NCBI RefSeq assembly: GCF_041320275.1
Contig: NZ_CP162023.1
Location: forward strand, 2,666,001-2,730,000
DNA: 64,000 bases
Direction: 5' to 3'
Source: Mumia sp. Pv4-285
GTDB lineage: Bacteria; Actinomycetota; Actinomycetes; Propionibacteriales; Nocardioidaceae
The translations under genes and the position numbers were made by a program. Shown piece after piece: positions 42,547 to 50,562 of the stretch (the first letter of the stretch is position 1; each line of letters starts with the position of its first letter). The notes beneath the pieces are model-generated. The model did not search any database, was not told the DNA's origin, and saw only the letters and a list, made by a program, of their open reading frames with translations.

Positions 42547-45500
42547 TCAGAACGGCGCCGTGCCCTTCACCCACGTCTTGGCCCAGTCCCCGCGGATGCC
42601 GGTGGCCTCGAAGTCGCCGAGGTCGGTGGTGGCGAACGGGTCGTCTAGGTAGCGGACCTCGTCGTAATGCGCTCCGCGCTGATCGACCCTGACCAGCGCG
42701 AGGCGGTAGCGCGGGACGGCGTTCTTGCCGGTCATGACCTCGTTGTGGGTGACGAAGAAGTCCTTGGCGCCCTCGATACGGGCCTTTACCTCGATACGGT
42801 ACGTGTCGCCGTTAGCGTCGGTCGAGAGGATGTCGAATCCCTTGTTGTTGAACGCCTGCTCGACAGGCTTCCGACCGAGCTCGCGCTCCCGTGCCAGCAC
42901 AAGGTCGACGCCGCGGCGCTCGACCTCTTTGGTCTCCTTGGCGTGGATAGGTGCGGTGGCCGGGATCTCGCCTTCGAGCATCCCGATCGGCAGCACCAAT
43001 GCCGCGGTCACGATGTGCGGCGGCTTGGTCGACATGAGCTGCTGCTGGTCCAGCAGCGCGAGGCGCTTGCGGAGACGGACGTCGAGCTCGACCGCCTTGC
43101 GGTTGAGGCTGTCGGAGGACTCCTTGGGCTTCTCGCCCTTCTGCTCCTTCTCCGATGCCACCGCTGCGTCCAGCAGGAGCCGCTCACTCTCGGAGCTGAG
43201 GCGCTTCGTCACGAGGTCGCGTGCCTTCTCGAGTTCCGCGAGCCGCCGGGGCTGGACCTCGGCGAGGTACTCAGGGAGCTGGTTGGCGATGATCCAGCTC
43301 ATCGCCTTGTCCTCGGCGTCGCCGAGCCAGGCCAGGCCGCGGGCAGCGTCGACTGCCGGACCGGCGGGTGCGGCTACGCAGTCGAGGTACGGTGCCGGGC
43401 CAGCCGAGCTGACGGTGCCGAAGTGGTCGACGTAGGCGTAGCCAAAGCGTCGCGCGACCGAATCGCCGGTGGCGTCGGCGACCTCCTCGACGACTCCGAC
43501 CAGCAACTGGGGCTCCTCAATTGTCGACGAGACGAGGATGGTGCCCTGGTTGAGTGCGCCGCCGAAGTTGCGGATCGCCTCTCCCATGACCGCGTCGTGG
43601 AGAGGATGGCCCGGTGCGAGGAGGTCCGCGCGACTCAGATCGCCCGGCTGGACGTGGGCCAGATCAAAGGTGACCCGGTCGTACTTGGTGGCGATCGGTC
43701 CCTTCCCGGCGGAGCGAACGTGCTGCGGAACATTAGGGATCTCGTAACGTCCCTGCTCTCGCTTGACGATGCGACCGCCCAGCTTGGTGAACGCGGCCTT
43801 GAACGCGAGCTCGATGTAGTGCGGCTGGAGCCGGCGGGCTCGTGCCTCGTCCATGGCGGCACGCAGTGCGTGGAGGTCCGCATCTGCGAGGTGCTCGGAG
43901 GCGAGGGCACGCTCGTCAAGGAGGTCCTTGAGTCCGTCCCCGACGGAGGCGTCGATGACCTCGTGCATCTTCGCCTTCACGTCCTCGCGCTCGCCGTACT
44001 GGATCGCCTCCAACAACAGGTTGCGCAGCGGAATGTCGGTGAAGGCTTCGCCTAGGACGTCGAAGACCTTGCCGCCGTAGGTCTCGCGCATCTGGTCGAG
44101 TTTCTCCAGCAGTCGGGTGAAGACCTCACCCTCGCGAGTGTTGGATGCCACGAGGTTCCAGAGACGGCAGACCTCCTCCTGGCCGATGCGGTGGACGCGA
44201 CCGAATCGCTGCTCGATGCGGTTGGGATTCCATGGAAGGTCGTAGTTCACCATCAGGTGCGCGGCCTGGAGGTTGAGCCCTTCACCGGCAGCGTCCGTGG
44301 CCAGCAGGATCTGGCAGTCGCGGTTCTTGGTGAACTCCTCAGTGATCTGGCGACGCTCAGTGCGCCGCACGCCTCCGTGGATCGCACGGACGGCGTCGGG
44401 CTTGCCGATGAGTGAGCCGATCTTGCCCTGGAGGTAGTCGAGGGTGTCGCGGTGCTCGGTGAAGATGATGAACTTCCGCGGCCAGCCGTTCTGGTCGGTG
44501 ACGAGCGCGTTGTCTTGAAGGATGTTGGACAGCTCAGTCCACTTGCGGTCGGTGCCGGCTTCGCGGACGAGTCGCGCGGTCTCGATGAGGTCCGCGAGCT
44601 CAAGGAGTTCGGCGTTGAGTTCCTCGACCGTCTGCGCTGCGGTGGCGGCGTCAAGAAGCTCTTCCTCGGCCGACTCGATCTCCTCGGCATTGAACTCATC
44701 TTCATCGATCTCGCTCAGATCGATGCCCGGCTCAGCGTCGCGGTAGGTGCCGTTCTGGATCTCAAGCTTCTTTCGCTCCAACCGTTCGGAGCGTCGTACG
44801 AGGCTCTTGTAGATCGCCTCGGGGCTGGACGCGAGCCGGCGCTGGAGGACGGTGAGCGCAAACCCAACGGTGTTCTTGCGCTTGCCGCCGATCCGTTCGG
44901 CGCGGTTCATCCCCTCGCGGACGTAGTGGGTGACGTCCTCGTAGAGGTCGTATTCCAGCGCGGTCAACTCGTACGGGACGGTCTCGGCAATGCGCTCGGG
45001 GAAGAGCTTCTTGCCCTCGAAGGTCAGGAGGTCCTCCTTGACCATGCGGCGCATGATGCCGCTGACATCGGCGCTCTTCTTGTGCCTGCCCTCGAACCGG
45101 TCGCGGTCGAGCAGGGTGAGGAAGAGCTGGAAGTCCTCCTCCTTGCCCGAGTGCGGAGTCGCGGTCATCAGGAGCAGGTGGCGGGTGATCTGGCCGAGGA
45201 TCTCACCGAGAAGGAACCGCTTGGTCTTGCGGAGCTCGCCGCCGAAGTAGTGCGCCCCCATGCGGTGCGCCTCGTCGACGATGATCAGGTCCCATTCGGT
45301 CTCCTTGAGCTGCGCCTGCAGTTGCTCGTTGCGGGAGAGCTGGTCCATGCGGGCGATGAGCAGTGGGTTGGTCTCGAAGACGTTGAAGTTCGCCTGGGCG
45401 TCGATGAGCTGGTTCGTGAGCAGGTCGAAGCGGAGCCCGAACTTGAAGAAGAGCTCGTCCTGCCACTGCTCGACCAAACCTCCCGGGGCGATGATCAGGC

Positions 45501-45957
45501 ACTGCTTGACGTCATCGCGGAGAAGAAGCTCCTTGACGTAGAGGCCGGCCATGATCGTCTTGCCGGCACCTGGGTCGTCGGCGAGGAGGAACCGGAGCGG
45601 AGTGCGCGGCAGCAGTTCGCCGTACACCGCGCGGATCTGGTGCGGGAGCGGCTGAACATCACTTGTAGCCACTGCCAACATCGGGTCGAAGAGACCAGCG
45701 AGCGAGATGCGCTGGGCCTCGGCAACGAGTTTGAAGTCACTTGCGGCGGCGGCGAAGGCACGGCTGCCGCTCCGGGCGATCGTGAGGTTGTCCTGGTCCT
45801 TGCGAAACACGACCTGCTGACCGAGCCCGCCGGTGGCGTTCTTGTAGGTCAGTTCGAGTGCATCCGTGCCGTGCCACTGCGCGGCGATGACGGTGATTAC
45901 CTCGGCGGGGATGAGACCGTCGATCCGCAGACCGGGCTTCAGCTCTTCAAGCCGCAC
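42547..45957 (-). CDS. SNF2/DEAD-type helicase with C-terminal DUF3883-like domain
   Basis: 1136 residues from the ATG at 45957, with AGGAGG close upstream. RapA/SNF2-type ATPase: Walker A LADDPGAGKTIMAGL (about 125), DEAH-type box IVDEAHRM, LMTATPHSG, and helicase C motifs ATDAAGEGLNLQAAHLMVNYDLPWNPNRIEQRFGRVHRIGQ in blocks. The last about 100 residues (NNKGFDILST, YRIEVKARIEGAKDFFVTHNE) match the DUF3883/NO VEIN C-terminal fold with a nuclease-like E-x-K. It is the first gene of the defence operon, as translocase or DNA-scanning motor. DISARM DrmD has a related architecture but drmA/drmB are missing here. Confidence 0.9.
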   Translation of the reverse strand: MRLEELKPGLRIDGLIPAEVITVIAAQWHGTDALELTYKNATGGLGQQVVFRKDQDNLTIARSGSRAFAAAASDFKLVAEAQRISLAGLFDPMLAVATSDVQPLPHQIRAVYGELLPRTPLRFLLADDPGAGKTIMAGLYVKELLLRDDVKQCLIIAPGGLVEQWQDELFFKFGLRFDLLTNQLIDAQANFNVFETNPLLIARMDQLSRNEQLQAQLKETEWDLIIVDEAHRMGAHYFGGELRKTKRFLLGEILGQITRHLLLMTATPHSGKEEDFQLFLTLLDRDRFEGRHKKSADVSGIMRRMVKEDLLTFEGKKLFPERIAETVPYELTALEYDLYEDVTHYVREGMNRAERIGGKRKNTVGFALTVLQRRLASSPEAIYKSLVRRSERLERKKLEIQNGTYRDAEPGIDLSEIDEDEFNAEEIESAEEELLDAATAAQTVEELNAELLELADLIETARLVREAGTDRKWTELSNILQDNALVTDQNGWPRKFIIFTEHRDTLDYLQGKIGSLIGKPDAVRAIHGGVRRTERRQITEEFTKNRDCQILLATDAAGEGLNLQAAHLMVNYDLPWNPNRIEQRFGRVHRIGQEEVCRLWNLVASNTREGEVFTRLLEKLDQMRETYGGKVFDVLGEAFTDIPLRNLLLEAIQYGEREDVKAKMHEVIDASVGDGLKDLLDERALASEHLADADLHALRAAMDEARARRLQPHYIELAFKAAFTKLGGRIVKREQGRYEIPNVPQHVRSAGKGPIATKYDRVTFDLAHVQPGDLSRADLLAPGHPLHDAVMGEAIRNFGGALNQGTILVSSTIEEPQLLVGVVEEVADATGDSVARRFGYAYVDHFGTVSSAGPAPYLDCVAAPAGPAVDAARGLAWLGDAEDKAMSWIIANQLPEYLAEVQPRRLAELEKARDLVTKRLSSESERLLLDAAVASEKEQKGEKPKESSDSLNRKAVELDVRLRKRLALLDQQQLMSTKPPHIVTAALVLPIGMLEGEIPATAPIHAKETKEVERRGVDLVLARERELGRKPVEQAFNNKGFDILSTDANGDTYRIEVKARIEGAKDFFVTHNEVMTGKNAVPRYRLALVRVDQRGAHYDEVRYLDDPFATTDLGDFEATGIRGDWAKTWVKGTAPF

Positions 45958-46084
45958 GAATGAACCTCCTGGTTGACAGCCCCACGACCGTACTTCGCTG
46001 CCCGGACAAGTTTGCCCATCTCGCGGAACTCGTCGGGGCCGACTATTAATCTTCTCAGCAACCCAACCGATTCAGCAGGGAGAC

Positions 46085-46731
46085 ATGGACCGAGCAGAGC
46101 GTCAGCACCTCAAGGGTGTAGCCGACGATGTCAACGGCTGGGCAAAGCGTGCCGCGCGAGTGGTCAGCGATCGCCAGCACATCACGGGCGACGCCGTGAA
46201 CGCATCTGCGGGACTCACTCGCCGCGTCACACCGATTGGGCTGAACGGCAAGGTCCTGTGGCGGACACTCAACTTAAGCCCGTCCGACGGGGACCCAGTT
46301 ACCGCGATGGCCCGCGCCCGATCCCTCCCCAAGCCCACCGTCGATGTCCAACGAACGATCGACGAACTGACAGGTGAGGCGATCACGGGAGCCTTGCATG
46401 CCACGAGGGCATTGTTCGGCACCCGACGCGTGTTCGCAGGTAAGGCCCGCAAAGGCGCCGCGGCCGATGCCGCCGAGTTCCTGACTCGCGTTCATGCGCG
46501 GATCAGCACCTCGAGATTCCTCGCTGATTTGCAGCACCTCGAGAAGTCGCATGAGGGGAGGTTCGCTCTAATCGGTGTGTCGTCGGTGCTAGAGGACTAC
46601 GTCGGGTTCAGCGCTCAGCTCGGCGGCAAGGCCGAGATCATCGCACGCGATAGCCTGGATTCCGCCATCGCCTGCATCACGGCGATCGATCGTGCTCTTC
46701 AACGTGAAACCGACTTCCGGCGTCCGTCACC
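46085..46731 (+). pseudogene. 5' segment of the second helicase gene, separated from it by an apparent -1 frameshift
   Basis: From the ATG at 46085 (behind AGGGAG) about 210 codons are coding: MDRAERQHLKGVADDVNGWAKRA in part, GLTRRVTPIGLNGKVLWR, TRRVFAGKARKGAAADAAEFLTR and VSSVLEDYVGFSAQLGGKAE. After about position 46710 this frame turns into Arg/Ser-rich out-of-frame sequence, while the helicase frame (one base back) becomes coding, though closed by a TGA at 46705. The next frame starts without a ribosome-binding site and continues a helix-hairpin-helix region. This suggests one ancestral protein of about 870 residues with a one-base deletion, a sequencing error or programmed frameshifting. 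Confidence 0.6.
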
Positions 46732-48705
46732 TTGGCGGCCAAGGCGGTCCGGCAGGGTGAAGCGCACAAGCTCATCGCTGATATGCCCGTTGAACGTCTC
46801 AGGGAAGCCACCAACGGGCAACTGCGAATCAACGCTCTCACGAGCGCTGGCCTCTCGAACGTGCAGCAGGTCCTTGACCAGGGCGCACGGATCCTGGCCC
46901 TGCCGGGCGTCGGCGAGACGACCGGCACCCGCATGCTCGGCGCGGCACGCTCGATCTGGCAGACGACCATCGACGAGATGCCCGTCCGCATCGATATCAA
47001 GAATCGCTCGGCGGCTACGACTGACCTACTCAGAGCGCTACGTGCGTGGGACTCCGCCCGATCGATCAAGAGTGGAACTTCAGTGCTCGCTGCAGCCGAG
47101 TCACTTCGTCCCGTGTTGACTTCATTGGACCGCGAGACGTCCCACGTCGTTGTCATCCCTGGGACTCGGTCGGTCGAAGATCTCTACGCTGCCATCTCCG
47201 GCCTCGACCGCGGCACGTCTCTCCTTTCCGGGGGCGGCGGCGATCTGGGGAACGGCGACCCTTGGGATGACTTCCTTTCCCGGCCGGCTGACTACTACGC
47301 GATGCTCTCCGAGCTTGGCTTCCTGTCCGACGACGAGGATAAGAGCCGTGGCGATCTCTCCGCCGAGATCGTGGAAGCCGTTCGCGCTCTCAAGTTGGAG
47401 ACGGCGCACCTCAAGGCTTCGCTGCGCGGCTACCAGTCGTTCGGCGCGCGGTTTGCAATCGTCCAGCGCAAGGTGATCCTCGGCGACGAGATGGGACTCG
47501 GGAAGACTGTTGAGTCGCTTGCCGTGCTCACTCACCTGCGTACCAAGGGCTCGCATCATTTCCTCGTCGTTTGCCCAGCGGCTGTCGTGACCAACTGGGT
47601 GCGCGAGGTGGGCACCAAGTCTGACCTGCGCGCTCACCGCCTCCACGGGCCGCGGCGCGACAGTTCTCTCACCTCCTGGATCCGCAACGGCGGCGTCGCG
47701 GTCACGACGTACGACAGCCTCGGCTGGCTGGAGGGCCAGGTCCCCGACAAGGCGAAACCCGCGTGCCTCATCCTCGATGAGGCGCACTACATCAAGAACC
47801 CCGATGCCCAGCGCACGCGGCGATCCCTCGGCCTGATCCGCCGCAGCGACCGAGCTGTCTTGTTGACCGGCACGCCTCTCGAGAACAGGATCGAGGAATT
47901 CCGAAACCTCATCGGCTACCTGCGCCCTGACCTCACTGTCAGCGCGACCGAGTTCTCGCCACGACAGTTCCGCAAGCAGGTCGCACCTGCCTACCTGCGA
48001 CGGAACCAGGAGGACGTCCTCACGGAACTTCCGGCACTCGTCGAGGTTGACGAGTGGATGCCGCTGTCCGCCTCGGACGAGAAGCACTACCGGGCTGCTG
48101 TGATGGAGGGAAACTTCATGGCCATGCGCCAGGCGGCACTGCGCTCAGGCGCCAGGTCCGAGAAGATGCAACGCCTCCTCGACATCGTCGAGGAGGCCGA
48201 GGAGAACGAACGGCGGGTTCTCGTCTTCTCCCACTTCCGCGACGTACTCGATGACGTCGCTTCGATTCTGCCCGGAAAGGTCTTCGGGCCGCTGACCGGA
48301 TCAGTCCCTGCCGCGAAGCGTCAGGCGATGGTCGATGAGTTCTCCCGCGCACCGCATGGCGCCGTGCTGGTCGCGCAGATCGTCGCAGGCGGTGTCGGTC
48401 TCAACATCCAGGCCGCCTCTGTCGTCGTCATCTGTGAGCCCCAACTCAAGCCGACTACAGAGTGGCAAGCAATCGCACGGTCACGGCGCATGGGCCAGCT
48501 CGATTCCGTCCAGGTGCACCGGCTCCTGTCGGAGGACGGTGTCGACCGGCGGATCACGGAGATCTTGGCGCGCAAGAGCGGCCTCTTCGCCGAGTTCGCG
48601 CGCGTCTCGGAGACGGCGGACAGTGCTCCTGAAGCCTTCGACATCTCCGACGCTAAGGTCGCCCGGGAGATCGTCGCTTCGGAACGTGAGCGACTTCTGA
48701 GCTGA
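46732..48705 (+). CDS. SNF2-family helicase with N-terminal helix-hairpin-helix
   Basis: 657 codons from the TTG at 46732; the true start is uncertain (see the upstream segment). An N-terminal helix-hairpin-helix is seen in LTSAGLSNVQQVLDQGARILALPGVGETTGTRMLGAAR. The SNF2 core begins with LRGYQSFGARFAIVQRKVILGDEMGLGKTVESL (Walker A). Next come LILDEAHYIKNPDAQRTR (DEAH), LLTGTPLENRIEEFRNLIGYL, VFSHFRDVLDDV and AQIVAGGVGLNIQAASVVVICEPQLKPTTEWQAIARSRRMGQ. All SNF2 motifs are present. It is divergent from the main defence operon, 127 bases away, and likely belongs to the same island. It may translocate on DNA or remodel phage nucleoprotein. Confidence 0.8.
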   Translation: MAAKAVRQGEAHKLIADMPVERLREATNGQLRINALTSAGLSNVQQVLDQGARILALPGVGETTGTRMLGAARSIWQTTIDEMPVRIDIKNRSAATTDLLRALRAWDSARSIKSGTSVLAAAESLRPVLTSLDRETSHVVVIPGTRSVEDLYAAISGLDRGTSLLSGGGGDLGNGDPWDDFLSRPADYYAMLSELGFLSDDEDKSRGDLSAEIVEAVRALKLETAHLKASLRGYQSFGARFAIVQRKVILGDEMGLGKTVESLAVLTHLRTKGSHHFLVVCPAAVVTNWVREVGTKSDLRAHRLHGPRRDSSLTSWIRNGGVAVTTYDSLGWLEGQVPDKAKPACLILDEAHYIKNPDAQRTRRSLGLIRRSDRAVLLTGTPLENRIEEFRNLIGYLRPDLTVSATEFSPRQFRKQVAPAYLRRNQEDVLTELPALVEVDEWMPLSASDEKHYRAAVMEGNFMAMRQAALRSGARSEKMQRLLDIVEEAEENERRVLVFSHFRDVLDDVASILPGKVFGPLTGSVPAAKRQAMVDEFSRAPHGAVLVAQIVAGGVGLNIQAASVVVICEPQLKPTTEWQAIARSRRMGQLDSVQVHRLLSEDGVDRRITEILARKSGLFAEFARVSETADSAPEAFDISDAKVAREIVASERERLLS

Positions 48706-48822
48706 TCTCTAGCTGACGGCCGACGTTCCAGCGGATCCGGGCGTTCTGCCGAGGATGCGCTCACGGCTATGCCCGGTTAAACGTCCCGCTTCAACGCTCG
48801 GAATTCAGAATGGCGCCTGACC

Positions 48823-50487
48823 TCAGGTTAATACTTCTGAATCCAAAACCGCTTCTGCCGCTAGCATCGCGCGCCATGCCGCGATTATTGAGTTTGACAT
48901 ACCGACAAGGCGCAGAGCGGAGTCGGCAAGCAACCATTGCACAATTGTGATTTCGCTTACTGGACGGGCGAACGTGAATTCGGAATTCAGATCGGCGAGC
49001 TTGTCCACCGCTGGGCGGAAGCGACCCATCGACTCCCGGGAGTGGTGCGTGAAGACATTCCGACCCGCACGTAGCACAGCAAAGGCGGCATGATCCTGCT
49101 CACTAATCGAACTCATCTGCTCCTGCGCTTCGCCCGTAAGCCAGCCATCTGTGTTGCTGAGTGGCCGGTCGGTGACTAGCAGCCTGTCCAGGTAGCGATC
49201 CGTTAGCGCCTCGCGTACCGACGTCGCGGCCCCCCATACCGCACGTTCCCGTCGAGGAAGATCATTTCGTGCGAGCTGCCTTGAACGGGCTGCTTCGAAG
49301 TCCCTACCTGCAACCCGCCAGATCCATTCCCTCCGTTGAATTTCAAACTCTTCCGTTGCTCTCCGAACATAGCCCGAGACCTCACGCGAGGAGGCACGCG
49401 CCGACGCGATACGGATGACCTCGATCGCATGGGTCCTTTCCTCAACAGCAGAGTGCAGGGCCCGTGCCGCAACCGACGGCGAGATCCCGAATCCGCGCCT
49501 GGTTGCGCCGTTCAATACCGCGTGCCGGCGCGCTTCAGTCCATGACCGAAAGTGCCGCTGCACGGCTGGCGCGGAAGGACGTCGACGTCCAGCCCGAAGC
49601 TCCGCGACAACCCAGCGGGAAAAGTTGTCAAGAGAGTCGATGGAACCGCTCGCAGCACACACAACTAAGAAGTCCGCGACAGCCTCTGCGTAGTCACTCG
49701 CATCGAAGAGAACGCCACCCCGCTCCCTACCGCCTGGGGATACTGTCATTCCGAGGCGTGAAATCGCGTCAGACCAGTGCCCATCACCGAGCCTTCGCCG
49801 TACCGTTTGGGACGTTGGCGGCCAAACGAACCGCCCCCGTCCGGATGGCAAGCCAAACTCAGCCAGGACGACACGCCGTTCAGCGTCGTAACGAGCGAGG
49901 GATATCGACAGCTGTGTTTGGCTAGAAGCGATAATCGCCGACGCGATCGAGTCCAGCGCCATAATGGCACGCTCGTTAGGAACGCCCATGTCGGCAGTCA
50001 TCACTCTGTGCACGCTTTCAATCGTGTCGATATCGAGCGTAGTAAGCGCAATGCCAGTCTCGCTTTTGACGGCATTCACACGCGCAACTACGAGCCAGAT
50101 CCCGGCTCGTACAAGGGCCTCAGAGAAGTGAGGGGCGCTCTCCCAGGAGTCGATGAGCTCGTCGCTGCGTTCAATACCTTCGTTAATGACAGCAGGGTCA
50201 ATCTCAGGAAGAAGTAGCCGGAACCGAGTCTTAATGTCGCTCGCCTTGTGTCCGTTGCGACCGAGAAGCGAAATGGTGTTCCCATGCCGCGCAAGGAACT
50301 CGTCAATGCTCAGATTCTCGTACTTGGCGGTCCCGACGGCTACCTGGCCGGATGACGAAGCTTCCTGACGAAGTATCTGATTGACTCGCGGACCACTGAT
50401 CCCGAATCGTCGTCCAATCTCGCGTTGCGTGATGCCTTCCGATGCCATGCTCCGAATCTCGGCGTTCCGCCCCTGATATGACGCCAT
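48823..50487 (-). CDS. Large HTH protein of unknown function
   Basis: 554 residues from the ATG at 50487 with GGGGTG as ribosome-binding site; an upstream GTG at 50520 is possible. The N-terminus has a resolvase/sigma-4-like HTH: RNAEIRSMASEGITQREIGRRFGISGPRVNQILRQ. The rest contains a central repeat-like region (FVWPPTSQTVRRRLGDGHWSDAISRLGM and ELRAGRRRPSAPAVQRHFRSWTEARRHAV) in which two GxW/SW-A motifs recall homing-endonuclease-associated DNA-binding repeats. An all-helical C-terminus follows. Base use is AT-richer than in flanking core genes, which suggests transfer. It forms the right edge of the island, just before nrdJ. I do not recognise the family. Confidence 0.65.
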   Translation of the reverse strand: MASYQGRNAEIRSMASEGITQREIGRRFGISGPRVNQILRQEASSSGQVAVGTAKYENLSIDEFLARHGNTISLLGRNGHKASDIKTRFRLLLPEIDPAVINEGIERSDELIDSWESAPHFSEALVRAGIWLVVARVNAVKSETGIALTTLDIDTIESVHRVMTADMGVPNERAIMALDSIASAIIASSQTQLSISLARYDAERRVVLAEFGLPSGRGRFVWPPTSQTVRRRLGDGHWSDAISRLGMTVSPGGRERGGVLFDASDYAEAVADFLVVCAASGSIDSLDNFSRWVVAELRAGRRRPSAPAVQRHFRSWTEARRHAVLNGATRRGFGISPSVAARALHSAVEERTHAIEVIRIASARASSREVSGYVRRATEEFEIQRREWIWRVAGRDFEAARSRQLARNDLPRRERAVWGAATSVREALTDRYLDRLLVTDRPLSNTDGWLTGEAQEQMSSISEQDHAAFAVLRAGRNVFTHHSRESMGRFRPAVDKLADLNSEFTFARPVSEITIVQWLLADSALRLVGMSNSIIAAWRAMLAAEAVLDSEVLT

Positions 50488-50562
50488 CAGCACCCCAGCG
50501 AAATTGACGATGTGGGGCACGATAATAGTCCAACACCGGGCCCCACATCACCATCACATCGC

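Larger units (their letters stand above)
28851..50560. other. Defence island (accessory region)
   Basis: Between the HNH gene and nrdJ almost every gene is of defence or toxin-antitoxin type, pseudogenes lie at the left end, and the GTACG motif that is dense in the flanks is markedly rarer. No integrase, tRNA or flanking direct repeat was found, so the borders are approximate and the mode of acquisition is unknown. Confidence 0.7.

Noticed and set aside
32680-45957. Assignment as BREX or DISARM
   Set aside because: No PglZ, BrxC or BrxL for BREX and no DrmA/DrmB for DISARM; only the SNF2-type helicase and a methylase are shared in kind.
46783-48705. Start of the second helicase at the internal ATG at 46783
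   Set aside because: It would cut the helical segment before the helix-hairpin-helix and has no ribosome-binding site; a frameshifted longer protein explains the coding pattern better.
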